64,000 nucleotides of DNA from Scatomorpha sp040765295 (GCA_040765295.1 JAXGSB010000001.1:1-64000), one strand, 5' to 3'; shown: positions 23,645-32,723, counted from the first letter of the stretch. Made by a program: numbers and translations. The notes: a model not told the origin generated them from the letters alone.

Positions 23645-24685
23645 ATGAGTAAAATAATTATTCACGTTATTGTTGCGTTAATTGTAAATATATATGAATT
23701 TGAAAGAGCTAATATCGCGACTGAATTGCTTATTTTTCAAGTTCTCTTGGGCTTTAGCTACTCCATGCTCATTAATATTATTTCGAATCAAAAAATCAAA
23801 TTTGCCTTGTTTGTTCTCGGGATTCTTGCCTTGGTAATGTTTCCGCAGTTTATCTTTTTGCTGCCCCTGTTGGCGCCCAGCGCCTATTTACATTTTAATA
23901 AGCTTTCTTTTTTGATTTTCATTCCTTTCTTCGGCAATTTCCAAGCTCTTTACTTTGCCTTGGTTGTATTTATGCTCTTATGGGATATTCTTTTGGCAAG
24001 TAAAGACCTTGAGCTTGTGAGTTTGAGGACGGAAAAATATAAGCTCATTGACGATGTGAACCGTTTGTCCAAATCGATTGAGCTTTTGAGGGTCGAAAAA
24101 GAGCGGGACGAAGCAATGGCTTTGCTGGATGAAAGAAATCGCATCTCGCGTGAGATTCACGATACGGCGGGCCATACCTTGTCGGCCGCTATTTTGAATT
24201 TAAAAGCCCTATCGATGACAAGCAAGGAAGCCGAAACGAAGGAAAATCTCTTGTTGTTGAAAGAAACTCTTGAGAAAGGCCTGCAGGATATCCGCAGAGT
24301 TATGTACGATTTGAGGGACAGCTCTTTTGATTTGGAAAATAAAATCATGGAGCTCTTGGAGTCTGTTGAGAATTCAAACTTGACCTATATTGTCGATTCG
24401 AATTTGAGCTACGGCGTCAAACAGGATATTTTTGCGATTGTCAGAGAAACCTTGACGAACTATATAAAGCACTCCGACGGCGAGCACTTCAAGGTCTATT
24501 TGGTTGAGAGCGAGCAGTTTTTGGTTTTAAAAATTGAGGATGACGGCTCTGCAACAAACAAGGAATTTGAAGAAGGGCTCGGCTTGTATTCCATCAGGAA
24601 GAAGTGCGAAGAAAGAGGATGGAAGTTTAATCTTACAACAGACCGAGGTTTCGGTATTCATGTACTTATGGAGAAGGAAAAATGA
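23645..24685 (+). CDS. Sensor histidine kinase, NarL/LiaS-type (HisKA_3)
   Basis: 346 residues. Four or five hydrophobic segments fill residues about 1-125, a short coiled coil follows, and the dimerisation domain has the HisKA_3 motif ISREIHDTAGHTLS with the phospho-acceptor His near residue 171. The HATPase domain shows VRETLTNYIKHS (N box) and EDDGSATNKEFEEGLGLYSI (G boxes). No periplasmic sensor loop is evident, so it probably senses inside the membrane, as intramembrane-sensing kinases do. Overlaps the response regulator gene by four bases; divergent from the ABC-2 transporter it likely controls. Confidence 0.88.
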   Translation: MSKIIIHVIVALIVNIYEFERANIATELLIFQVLLGFSYSMLINIISNQKIKFALFVLGILALVMFPQFIFLLPLLAPSAYLHFNKLSFLIFIPFFGNFQALYFALVVFMLLWDILLASKDLELVSLRTEKYKLIDDVNRLSKSIELLRVEKERDEAMALLDERNRISREIHDTAGHTLSAAILNLKALSMTSKEAETKENLLLLKETLEKGLQDIRRVMYDLRDSSFDLENKIMELLESVENSNLTYIVDSNLSYGVKQDIFAIVRETLTNYIKHSDGEHFKVYLVESEQFLVLKIEDDGSATNKEFEEGLGLYSIRKKCEERGWKFNLTTDRGFGIHVLMEKEK

Positions 24686-25302
24686 GAATATTATTGGTGG
24701 ATGACGATGCCCTCGTTTTAAAATCGTTGGAGATGATTTTAAAAGCCGAAGGAGTAGATGAGGTTTATACTTCAAAAAACGGCGAAGAAGCTCTTGATAT
24801 TTATAAGAATTATGAGATTGATTTAGTCTTGCAGGACATTCGCTTAAAAGATGAAAACGGAATCGACATCGCAAGCAAATTATTAGAGTATGACAAAGAA
24901 GCCAAAATCATTCTTTTGACTACTTTTAAGGACGAGGAATATATCAATAAAGCAATCAAGGTCGGTGTTAAAGGCTATATTTTAAAAGACAATATCGATT
25001 CTTTGTTTCAGTCGATTCAAACGGTTATGGCCGGCAACATGGTCTTGGATTCCGAGGTGATTAAGGACATTAAGCTACTTGACCAAGCAAAAAAATCCAT
25101 TGAGGATTTTGATATTACCGAACGCGAGTTGGATGTTATCAAATTGCTTGCCGAGGGGATGAACAACAAAGAGATTTCTCAGTCGCTCTATCTCAGCGAG
25201 GGTACGGTCCGCAATTACATCTCGAATCTGCTTGACAAGTTAGACCTCAGAGACCGTTCCCAGATTGTGGTTTTTTATTATAAGAACTTACACAACGAAT
25301 AA
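24682..25302 (+). CDS. Response regulator, NarL/LuxR-type
   Basis: 206 residues. Receiver domain with acidic pocket VDDDA, phospho-acceptor Asp near residue 52 (LQDIRLKDENG), Thr and Lys switch residues (LLTTFK, GYILKD). C-terminal LuxR-type helix-turn-helix ERELDVIKLLAEGMNNKEIS and LYLSEGTVRNYISNLLDKL. Pairs with the kinase encoded just upstream and probably controls the divergent ABC-2 operon. Confidence 0.93.
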   Translation: MRILLVDDDALVLKSLEMILKAEGVDEVYTSKNGEEALDIYKNYEIDLVLQDIRLKDENGIDIASKLLEYDKEAKIILLTTFKDEEYINKAIKVGVKGYILKDNIDSLFQSIQTVMAGNMVLDSEVIKDIKLLDQAKKSIEDFDITERELDVIKLLAEGMNNKEISQSLYLSEGTVRNYISNLLDKLDLRDRSQIVVFYYKNLHNE

Positions 25303-25310
25303 ACTCCATA

Positions 25311-25340
25311 AAAAAAGCTGCCTGTGCAGGCAGCTTTTTT
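25311..25340. terminator. Terminator between the response regulator and the AbiE region
   Basis: Perfect 14-bp stem AAAAAAGCTGCCTG (25311-25324), two-base loop, complement 25327-25340 ending in TTTTTT. It works in both directions. Confidence 0.85.
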
Positions 25341-25372
25341 AGTTTGGAATATCCGATTTTTATATGCTCTTA

Positions 25373-25462
25373 TTATTCCGAGAAAAATTCATCCCGCACT
25401 AAATCTTGAAGAAATCTCTTTTTTAGATTCAATCCCTTCGCTTTTTCAAAGAGTTTGTATCC
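25373..25462 (-). repeat. Duplicate 3' end of the deacetylase-family gene, left copy
   Basis: 90 bases matching 27012-27101 at an offset of exactly 1639, with four mismatches and no gap; 59 bases are identical without a break. It still encodes the last 29 residues and stop of the deacetylase-like protein at 27012 (one Ile to Phe change), but is detached from the gene. The AbiE genes lie between the copies. Confidence 0.9.
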
Positions 25463-26300
25463 CTTTATATAGATTGTTCAAGATGACTGATAAAATATTA
25501 AGGACTTCATCAAATAATAAGTCACCTGCATAAGGATTATCTCTAAGATAATTCTCCCAATTTTGTTTCAAATATTCATCAACAACAATATCTTCTAAAA
25601 TTTCATTATACTCTGCCATATCTTTTTGAGATTCTCTTTTTCTTGAGGTGTTTTCGATGGCCTCTTTAAGTATTTTTAAATCAATTTTCTCCTCATAGAG
25701 TTTATAAAGAATATAAACGTCGTAGAAGTCTCTCATTCTTGTATTAGCAATATTTCTTCTAATAATGGTTTCTATTTTCTCTGCTAAAATCGTTTCTAAG
25801 GGATAGGCCATCACACGAATGTGCTCGTCATCAAACATCTTTGGATATTTATAAACCGTTTCTTTAGGAGTTATAGCATCTCCGGTTGTTATATCCATCT
25901 TCATTGGATTATTTATTTTTCCATATCGAGCAGAGAAATGAACTCGGAAATTTTCATACTCGTCACTTTCTCTGATTTCTGTTATGTCTTCAAAAACAAA
26001 TTCTATACCATCACCGATATCTATAGCTAGAATTTCTTTAACTATTTTTATAATGTTTTCTTTTTCTAATGCAATACCTTTGACCGTAGTATCCATATCC
26101 ATAGTTGTTCTATTGTCAATTCCTATTAAGGAAGAAATTAACAGGCCTCCTTTGATGATAAATGAATGCCTGTATTTAGATTTTTCAAGTCTTTCCAACA
26201 CTCTTTCAAAAAAGTACATCTGTAAAACTTCTTGAGCATTTAAGTTTTTTGCCTTAGCTAGGTATTTTACTTTCCCTTTTATTTGTTCACTTGATATCAT
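25446..26300 (-). CDS. abiEii: AbiEii-type nucleotidyltransferase toxin
   Basis: 284 residues. Nucleotidyltransferase core SFIIKGGLLISSLIGID then TTMDMDTTVKGI (G-G-x-x-S and D-x-D), VRVHFSARYGKINNPMKMDITTGD and the helical end of the AbiEii/MenT family. Such toxins transfer nucleotides to RNA targets in a type IV toxin-antitoxin pair that aborts phage infection. It overlaps the antitoxin gene by four bases. Its last five codons and stop lie inside the left copy of the duplicated deacetylase 3' end, in another frame, so the C-terminus was shaped by the insertion junction. AT-rich. Confidence 0.9.
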   Translation of the reverse strand: MISSEQIKGKVKYLAKAKNLNAQEVLQMYFFERVLERLEKSKYRHSFIIKGGLLISSLIGIDNRTTMDMDTTVKGIALEKENIIKIVKEILAIDIGDGIEFVFEDITEIRESDEYENFRVHFSARYGKINNPMKMDITTGDAITPKETVYKYPKMFDDEHIRVMAYPLETILAEKIETIIRRNIANTRMRDFYDVYILYKLYEEKIDLKILKEAIENTSRKRESQKDMAEYNEILEDIVVDEYLKQNWENYLRDNPYAGDLLFDEVLNILSVILNNLYKGIQTL

Positions 26301-26893
26301 GTAAGCACCTCAATATATTTTCTGACTTTGTCTTCGACTTTTAATTTTCCGGCATACTTGATTAACTTTCTGGTATTAACTTTTTCTTCTGAGAAATATC
26401 GCTTAATAGCAGCGGTAAAAATTTGAGGATCAATTTTATTTTTATCCTTAATCAAATCACAAATACATCTTTCTACGTCATATAGCAGAATTTCACTACC
26501 TAAAGGACTCTGTCCTTTTTCTTTTCCTAATTCTAAAACTTCCTCTTTTACATAATGGACAATCAAATTATCATGCCTTTTTTTTAGTCTCGAAGCATTA
26601 TAGCCTTGAGGTAAGGTAATGTGAATTTGAGAAGGAACCCTGTCAGACAAATCATGAAAATACAAAGCTGTGTGGTATGAGAAAATAAGTTTTTCGCTCT
26701 TGTTTTGTATCAAGGCGTACTCATCTATAATTTCATTTTTTAGTGCATATAGACCGTGACTAACTCGGTCAATGATATCTTCACTTGCAAGATAGGAAAG
26801 TCTGAAACGATTAATTCCATTTTTTTCTGCATCACTAACCGAAATCATTCCTTTTTCATCGGAAATTTTTTCTAAAATACATTTTTCTTCCAT
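26297..26893 (-). CDS. abiEi: AbiEi-type antitoxin
   Basis: 198 residues starting at ATG 26893 after GGGGGAG. The N-terminus is a winged helix (residues about 10-45, KGMISVSDAEKNGINRFRLS), followed by the AbiEi antitoxin region: SHGLYALKN, SYHTALYFHDLSDRVPSQIH and the C-terminal GSEILLYDVERCICDLI. It neutralises the downstream toxin and represses its own promoter in known systems. A short promoter region lies at 26894-27000. Confidence 0.88.
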   Translation of the reverse strand: MEEKCILEKISDEKGMISVSDAEKNGINRFRLSYLASEDIIDRVSHGLYALKNEIIDEYALIQNKSEKLIFSYHTALYFHDLSDRVPSQIHITLPQGYNASRLKKRHDNLIVHYVKEEVLELGKEKGQSPLGSEILLYDVERCICDLIKDKNKIDPQIFTAAIKRYFSEEKVNTRKLIKYAGKLKVEDKVRKYIEVLT

Positions 26894-27011
26894 AATCTGT
26901 CTCCCCCTTTTCTCAACTTTCGTGCTTTAATTATATATTATTAAAGTGCGAATGTAAACAGCTTCTTGAGTATAAATTGGGGCATTAAGTTTTTTCGATT
27001 ATCATTCACTC

Positions 27012-27101
27012 TTATTCCGAGAAAATTTCATCTCGCACTAAATCTTGAAGAAATCTCTTTTTTAGATTCAATCCCTTCGCTTTTTCAAAGAGCTTGTACC
27101 C
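27012..27101 (-). repeat. 3' end of the deacetylase-family gene, right copy
   Basis: The intact 3' end of the gene at 27012-28322 (last 29 codons and TAA). Partner of 25373-25462. Confidence 0.9.
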
Positions 27102-28322
27102 CTCTTTTTGGCAGGCGGGGCAGGCTTTTCTCGGGATGGTAATTCCCATAAGCGAGGCTCCCCTGTCGTTCCAAGATTGAATCGAATCCACCCCCGGGCA
27201 GTTCGGGCACGGTCTGAACTCCTGAACCTGCGACTCGAAAATTCCGGCAGTGTCATAGTAAACTTGGCGATTTCTCTTTACTGAAGATTTACCCTCAAAG
27301 AGCTTTCTTCCGAGAGCTTCTTTGTTTTGCCAAATATTCAGAACTTTTTCGGAAATTTTTTTCACTTCCTCAGTAACCCTATCCGACTGCTTCCATTTTC
27401 CAAGGTGATAATCGGGTTCCACAACAGATGAATAGTCAAGTCCCGCCATGGCGAGAATAATTCCTGTATTCACATACGGCAGTGCGCCCTGAATCGAGTA
27501 TCCGCCTTCTAAAACGGCGATGTCGGGATTTAGGCGGCTGTTGAGCTTGGCGTAGCCTTGAGCGGAAAAATTCATGTTTGTAAGGGGGTCGGTATAGTGA
27601 TTGTCCTGCCCCGCCGAGTTTATGATGATATCCGGCTTATAGTCCTCGAGTATGGGGAGAACTGTGTTCTCGAGCACATATTGAAATCCCTCGTCTCCTG
27701 TGTTCGGCGGGAGCGGTATGTTGACATTGTAGCCGAATGCGGACGGACCGCCGAGGTCTTCTATCGGCCCCGTTCCGGGGTAGAGAGTTCTTCCGTCCTG
27801 ATGAAAAGAGATGAAGAGCGTGTCGGGATCGTTCCAATATATGTCTTCCGTCCCGTCTCCGTGATGACAGTCGGTATCCACAACGGCAACCCTCATGTCG
27901 CCGTATTTCTGCCGCGCATAAGCGAGGCCGACGGCTTCGATATTTGCGATGCAAAAACCCCTGTCGCCGTAAACTACGCGCTGTGCATGGTGTCCAGGCG
28001 GCCTCACGAGCGCAAATGACTTGTCCGTTTCCTTCCCTAAAACCGCATCAAATGCGCGCATAACTCCGCCCGCCGCAATAAAATGCGACTCCGTAAGCAG
28101 TTTTTCACTGCTCGGATAAGAAAAATGGACGCGGTCGATGTCTTTTTTTGTCGCTATCAGAGGATTAAAAAAATGAATTCCCTCCACATCCTCTATCCCT
28201 TCCTCGAGCAGCTGGTCCTGCGTGTAGAGCAGTCTCTCTTCTCTTTCGGGATGGGTGGGCGAGATTGCCCAGTCGAAGGCGGGAAAAAGTATAAGTCCGA
28301 GTTCGTTTTTTGCTTTCATCAT
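27012..28322 (-). CDS. Histone deacetylase/AcuC-family amidohydrolase with C-terminal zinc ribbon
   Basis: 436 residues. Active-site marks of the HDAC/acetoin-utilisation superfamily: RPPGHHAQ, VDTDCHHGDGTEDIYW, FISFHQDGRTLYPGTG, INSAGQDNHYTDPL and LEGGYSI. After the catalytic domain (about 1-335) comes an added segment with CPNCPGVDSIQSW and KACPACQKEG, a likely zinc ribbon not found in ordinary AcuC. It should remove an acyl group from an amine on a small molecule or protein. It overlaps the hydantoinase-family gene by four bases, implying a shared pathway. The 3' end is duplicated beyond the AbiE cassette. Confidence 0.85.
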   Translation of the reverse strand: MMKAKNELGLILFPAFDWAISPTHPEREERLLYTQDQLLEEGIEDVEGIHFFNPLIATKKDIDRVHFSYPSSEKLLTESHFIAAGGVMRAFDAVLGKETDKSFALVRPPGHHAQRVVYGDRGFCIANIEAVGLAYARQKYGDMRVAVVDTDCHHGDGTEDIYWNDPDTLFISFHQDGRTLYPGTGPIEDLGGPSAFGYNVNIPLPPNTGDEGFQYVLENTVLPILEDYKPDIIINSAGQDNHYTDPLTNMNFSAQGYAKLNSRLNPDIAVLEGGYSIQGALPYVNTGIILAMAGLDYSSVVEPDYHLGKWKQSDRVTEEVKKISEKVLNIWQNKEALGRKLFEGKSSVKRNRQVYYDTAGIFESQVQEFRPCPNCPGVDSIQSWNDRGASLMGITIPRKACPACQKEGYKLFEKAKGLNLKKRFLQDLVRDEIFSE

Positions 28323-29986
28323 CTTTCCTCCTTCCTGTTTGCTATGAGTCCGGGTTTATTCTGAGCCTTCACCCTGATGTTTTTGTCCGCTCTATATCCC
28401 TTGACCATGTTGAAGCTGCTCGCCTCAACAATTTCGGCTCCCGAAACATCCGCCGAAAGGCCCATGGCCTCGCCGGCAAGCCTCACCTCATCCAAGGCGC
28501 GCTTTTTCGCATCTTCAAGCTCATAATATTTATTGATTCTCTCATAAACGCCTGTCTCCGGGATAGAGAGAATTTCTCTGTCGGTGTCGGCAATGAGATT
28601 AACTTCCACCGTAGGCCTTGCCAAAGCGGCGCCGATTGCATTGGCAATTTCATGATTTACGGGGTATTCCACCGGCATATTAAGCTCTTTCTCCAAGTAT
28701 TTTGAAAGCACTTTGGCCGGCCCCCCTATTATGCCGACCGACTGCGGTTTTACAGTTCTGTCGGCTAAGAGCTCTCTTATCGTATACACGGGACTTGCGT
28801 TGATCTTATTGAGAGTGCTTTCAACAGTTTCTCTTATAGCCTTGCAGAATTTATCTATAATCATCTCGGCAAATTTCTCGGGAGGCATTTGAATTTCTTT
28901 CGCCACACTCTCCAGTGCCTCGGCGCTCTCAGATTCATGCTCGGCTTCCATAGCCCCGAGATAGACAAGGGCGTCGGTGGGTGTGAGATGTTTTCCGCCG
29001 AAGGCGACTGCGTGCCCCTTTCTCTCCGGGCCGATTTTTACTTTTCCCTCTTCTGTGCGGACATGGCTGTCTCCGCCCAAGCCGACAGATGCGCTGTAAA
29101 TAGCGCGCACCAGCGTTTTGTGTCCGCCGATTTCGATACCCGAAGGCTCAAAAACGGGTACACCGTCCACGAGAAAAAACAAATCCGTCGTAGTTCCGCC
29201 AATGTCGAGAAGACAGCAATCCGTCTCTTTCTCTTCTAAAAGGGCTATCATTCCCATAAGGCTTGCGGCAGGGCCCGAAAGTATGGTCTCGACGGGCTTT
29301 TCTATGGCGCCTTCCAGATTTATAGTCCCTCCGTCGGCCTTTAGGATATAGACCGGCGCGCCGATTCCTTCGCGCTTCAGAGCCTCTTCCATATTTTCCG
29401 CAAATGCTTTAAATGTGGAGTGGACTGCGGCGTTGAGGTAGGATGTCCGAACTCTCCTCGGAAAATTGAGTTTTCCGGAAACAGTGTGACCCATGGTAAT
29501 CTCTCTAAAATCATCCCGCAGATACTCGGCCGCCCGCTTTTCGAAATCGGGGTTTCGAGTCGAGAACTTTCCGACAAGCGCAACGGCATCCACAGAGTTT
29601 TTAAGAAAGTCCTCTTTGATTTTCGAAAATTCATCTGCGCCTTCACGGCTTACCGGTATGCCTCTGTGATCCACACTGCCCGTGACATCTGCCACATGCT
29701 CACCCAAATTTTCGAACTGCCATTTTAGGCCCGGACCCCTCTGCAATATGACTCCCACTTTGGAAATTCTGTTTTCCACTATGGCGTTGGTCGAAACTGT
29801 TGTGCTCAGCTGAATTCTCCGTATCTCTTCTTTTTCTATTCCCTGAAGGAGCTCTTTTATACAACTCAAAATACTGTGAAAGTAATCTTCCCTATCCACG
29901 GGCCGCTTGATTTGCCTTATAATTTGCCCTTCACACAGAGCGACTCCGTCGATATTGGTGCCGCCCATATCTATGCCTATAATCAA
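28319..29986 (-). CDS. Hydantoinase/oxoprolinase-family protein (N-terminal subunit type)
   Basis: 555 residues. The start is TTG 29986: GGAGG lies 7 bases before it, while the upstream in-frame ATG (30010) would put that site inside the coding sequence. ASKHA-type ATPase core: IIGIDMGGTNIDGVAL, STTVSTNAIVENR, KADGGTINLEGAI, LSGPAASLMG, LDIGGTTTDLF and GIIGGPAKVL. Family members open cyclic amides such as hydantoins or 5-oxoproline using ATP. No separate B subunit is nearby. The 4-base overlap with the deacetylase-like gene suggests sequential steps on one cyclic or acylated amide; the substrate is unknown. Confidence 0.85.
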   Translation of the reverse strand: MIIGIDMGGTNIDGVALCEGQIIRQIKRPVDREDYFHSILSCIKELLQGIEKEEIRRIQLSTTVSTNAIVENRISKVGVILQRGPGLKWQFENLGEHVADVTGSVDHRGIPVSREGADEFSKIKEDFLKNSVDAVALVGKFSTRNPDFEKRAAEYLRDDFREITMGHTVSGKLNFPRRVRTSYLNAAVHSTFKAFAENMEEALKREGIGAPVYILKADGGTINLEGAIEKPVETILSGPAASLMGMIALLEEKETDCCLLDIGGTTTDLFFLVDGVPVFEPSGIEIGGHKTLVRAIYSASVGLGGDSHVRTEEGKVKIGPERKGHAVAFGGKHLTPTDALVYLGAMEAEHESESAEALESVAKEIQMPPEKFAEMIIDKFCKAIRETVESTLNKINASPVYTIRELLADRTVKPQSVGIIGGPAKVLSKYLEKELNMPVEYPVNHEIANAIGAALARPTVEVNLIADTDREILSIPETGVYERINKYYELEDAKKRALDEVRLAGEAMGLSADVSGAEIVEASSFNMVKGYRADKNIRVKAQNKPGLIANRKEER

Positions 29987-30094
29987 GGTCTTACCTCCTT
30001 TTAAAAGCAAACTAAAATCTCAAACTATCATACTTATAAACTTATCACAAAAATGCAAAAGGAAGAAGGGCTTATTCGGGAGTTTTTGCTCCTT

Positions 30095-30318
30095 TTATAT
30101 CTCCATAACTTTTTCTATGAGTCTCACGGCTTCCTCAACGCCGTTTTCCTCTTTAATCTTGGCCGAAATTAACTCCGCGTTCTTTATCTTTTCCTCATAT
30201 GTGCTTTGCATTTCCAATATTGCGTTAGTTATTGAAGCCTCGCTCAAATCTTTGGATTTTAAGGGTTTTGTTGCAACATCGATATTGTGCCCATTGTGAA
30301 CATGGCAATCTTTTTCAT
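30095..30318 (-). pseudogene. Glycosyltransferase (UGT/MGT-type, GT28/GT1 fold) with large internal deletion
   Basis: ATG 30318, preceded by AAGGAG, starts MKKIAMFTMGT, the classic N-terminus of bacterial UDP-glycosyltransferases, but stops at 30259 after 19 codons. In another frame the sequence continues as TKPLKSKDLSEASITNAI and KIKEENGVEEAVRLIEK then stop (30095), which matches the C-terminal helix of the same family. About 300-340 codons in between are missing and the frame is broken. The call rests on recognising both ends by eye. Confidence 0.55.
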
Positions 30319-30393
30319 TTTTTTGCTCCTTCAATGCAGAATAAAAATCGCCGCCGAAAAATCTCAGCAGCGATTATAATAATTTGTTCTCTT

Positions 30394-32052
30394 TTATTTT
30401 TTCTTCGGGAAAAGTATTGTAATCTCCGTACCTTTGCCCGGCTCACTTTCGAGCCTCACTTCGGCATTTAAGCAGGCCGCGGCATGCTTGACTATCGAGA
30501 GCCCCAAGCCCGTGCCCTCCGTCTTCTTCGAGTGACTCTTATCAACTCTATAAAAGCGCTCGAACACCCTGTCTTTATCTTCTGCCGATATGCCTATACC
30601 CGTATCGGAAATCTTGAGTACGGCCTTTTCGTTCTCGGATTTTAGACTTACGTTTACGCTGCCGCCCTCGACATTGTATTTTATGGCATTTTCAATCAGA
30701 TTTGCCGCAATTTCCTGCGCCAAGCCGGGAACGCCCTCAATAATGCAGGGCTCCAGCTCCAGCTCGAGTCTTATATCTCTCTCCTCAGCGCTGTCTCGGA
30801 GCTGCTCTGCGGCATCCTTCACAAGCTCGGAGAGTTCAAAGTTCTCTTTTGGCAGGTTTCTGCCTTCGTCCAGTTTAGAAAGCTCTATTATGTCTTCAAT
30901 AAGCTCCAAGAGCCGCCTGCCTTCCTCCTCGATATACCAAAGAAAGCGCTCACTGTCCTCGGGCTTTACCAACTTGTTTCTCATGAGCTCGGCGCTCGCT
31001 ATTATGGAGGTGAGAGGCGTTTTGAGCTCGTGCGAAACATTGGCCGAAAATTCCCGCCTGCTCTGCTCGGCAAGTTCACGCTCGGAAACATCGATGATGA
31101 GGATCAAAAGGCCGAGGGTTTCGCCCTCGCTCTCGATGCGGCTCAAGTCGAATCTGAGGCTTTTTCCGTTTCTCACTTCTTTAAGCGCAGAATACCCTGT
31201 TTCATAGGCCTCGTCCAGAGCGGCGTTGAGATCTAAGCTTCTGTCTACCTGCAAAAAGTTCTCGCCTTTCGGATTTTCTTCCACGCCGAAAACCTTCATA
31301 GCGGAGGGGTTAATGCTCAGAAGCTCCTTTTTATCGTTTAGAAGCACCAGGCCCTCTCTCATGTTTTCACTTATGTGGTTAAACTCGTCGGCGCTCTGCC
31401 TGAGCTTTACAAGCTGTTCTTCAACCCTTTCGTTGAGGCGGTGGAGCCTGAGAAGGAAGGGTGAAAGTTCCTCATAGGTGTCGTTCTCAAGAGGATGCTC
31501 CAAATCGACCTCGTCGAGAGGAGCTACTATGCTTTTTGCCATGCTCTTAGCAACCACCAGAGCTACCAGCGCAACTATGAGCGCTGCAAGCAGGAAGAGC
31601 GGCAACAGCCCCCGCACCACTGCCGATACAGTCGAATAGCTCACCGAAATTCTGAGAACTTCGCCGTTTTTCAGCTTAACGGCGTGATAGATTGTCTTAT
31701 CCAGGCGCGTCGTAGAGTAGCGCGAACTCGAGCCTTCGCCGTATAAAAGCGCCTCTTTTACTTCCTTGCGCTCGGCATGGTTTTCCATGCTCTCGGCCTC
31801 GACCTTGGAGTCGTATAAAACTCTTCCGTCGGGATCTATGAGCGTCAGCCGCAGCTCGTCTACTTCCAGTTTTTGCAGATATTCCTCTCCGCACTCCTCA
31901 ACAGCCGCCGCAGCAAGCCTCAGCTCTCCCCGCAACTTTTGTTCCTGCACTGAGCCAAAATGCTTATATGTGAAGAACGTGGCCATTAAAAGGCCCAAAA
32001 TCACGGCTATGAGTGAGGAAAAAAGAATTGAGCGAAAAATTTTTTTGGTCAC
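30394..32052 (-). CDS. phoR: Phosphate regulon sensor kinase PhoR
   Basis: 552 residues. Helix at about 10-30, a short outer domain (about 31-150), a second helix (about 152-175), a linker, a PAS-like domain (about 230-320), HisKA with SANVSHELKTPLTS (His near residue 341), and HATPase motifs LIENAIKYN, ISDTGIGIS and GTGLGLSIV. It overlaps the response regulator by four bases and closes the pst-pho operon, which identifies it as PhoR rather than a generic kinase. It senses phosphate status through PstSCAB-PhoU. Confidence 0.92.
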   Translation of the reverse strand: MTKKIFRSILFSSLIAVILGLLMATFFTYKHFGSVQEQKLRGELRLAAAAVEECGEEYLQKLEVDELRLTLIDPDGRVLYDSKVEAESMENHAERKEVKEALLYGEGSSSRYSTTRLDKTIYHAVKLKNGEVLRISVSYSTVSAVVRGLLPLFLLAALIVALVALVVAKSMAKSIVAPLDEVDLEHPLENDTYEELSPFLLRLHRLNERVEEQLVKLRQSADEFNHISENMREGLVLLNDKKELLSINPSAMKVFGVEENPKGENFLQVDRSLDLNAALDEAYETGYSALKEVRNGKSLRFDLSRIESEGETLGLLILIIDVSERELAEQSRREFSANVSHELKTPLTSIIASAELMRNKLVKPEDSERFLWYIEEEGRRLLELIEDIIELSKLDEGRNLPKENFELSELVKDAAEQLRDSAEERDIRLELELEPCIIEGVPGLAQEIAANLIENAIKYNVEGGSVNVSLKSENEKAVLKISDTGIGISAEDKDRVFERFYRVDKSHSKKTEGTGLGLSIVKHAAACLNAEVRLESEPGKGTEITILFPKKK

Positions 32053-32723
32053 TCTTCCTTCTCCATTCTGTAGCCCACATTGCGCACGGTTTTAATGTAT
32101 GAGCCTGCCTTTCCAAGCTTTTTGCGCAGGGTGCGTATGTGCATATCTACGGTCCTTGTCTCTCCCGTATAGTCCATATTCCAAACATCGGAAAAAAGCT
32201 GTTCCCGTGTGAAAGCAAGACCCGGGCGCAGCATAAAGAGCCTTAAAAGCTCGAACTCTTTAAAGGTAAGCTCCACCCTCTCGCCTTGTACGGTAACTAT
32301 CCGCTCCTCGGGAGAAAGGACAATCTCGCCCAGCTCAAGCTTCTCGCCGGGCATGTTCGGCCTTGCTCGGCGCAGAACCGCCTTCACTCTCGAGACGAGT
32401 TCCATCACTCCGAAGGGCTTTACAACATAGTCGTCGGCGCCCAGATCGAGGCTTTGGATTTTATCATATTCACTGCCCTTGGCGGTCGCCATTATCACGG
32501 GAATATCCCTATAGTCTATAGAAGCTCTCATTTTTCTAAGCAGCTCCACCCCGTCTGTACCGGGGAGCATTATATCCAGAATGACGAGCTCCGGTTTCTC
32601 CTCCTCCATAGCCGTCCAAAAACTTGCGCCATCCTCGAAGCCCATGGCTTTAAAGCCCGTGGATCTCAGGGCATAAAGCTCGATTTCTCTTATGGCAACA
32701 TCGTCTTCAACACAGTAAATCAT
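32049..32723 (-). CDS. phoB: Phosphate regulon response regulator (PhoB/PhoP)
   Basis: 224 residues from ATG 32723 (MIYCVEDDVAIREIEL), preceded by GGGAGAA; an earlier frame start is a read-through artefact. Receiver Asp in LVILDIMLPGTDG, switch residues MATAK and DDYVVKPFG, and an OmpR-type winged helix (FKEFELLRLFMLRPG, TVDMHIRTLRKKLG). Its start overlaps the phoU stop (ATGA). Likely binds the TGTAA-type repeats near pstS. Confidence 0.93.
   Translation of the reverse strand: MIYCVEDDVAIREIELYALRSTGFKAMGFEDGASFWTAMEEEKPELVILDIMLPGTDGVELLRKMRASIDYRDIPVIMATAKGSEYDKIQSLDLGADDYVVKPFGVMELVSRVKAVLRRARPNMPGEKLELGEIVLSPEERIVTVQGERVELTFKEFELLRLFMLRPGLAFTREQLFSDVWNMDYTGETRTVDMHIRTLRKKLGKAGSYIKTVRNVGYRMEKEE

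Noticed and set aside
28319..30010. ATG 30010 as the hydantoinase-family start
   Set aside because: The GGAGG at 29994-29998 lies downstream of that ATG and at the right distance from TTG 29986, after which the conserved IIGIDMGGTN begins.
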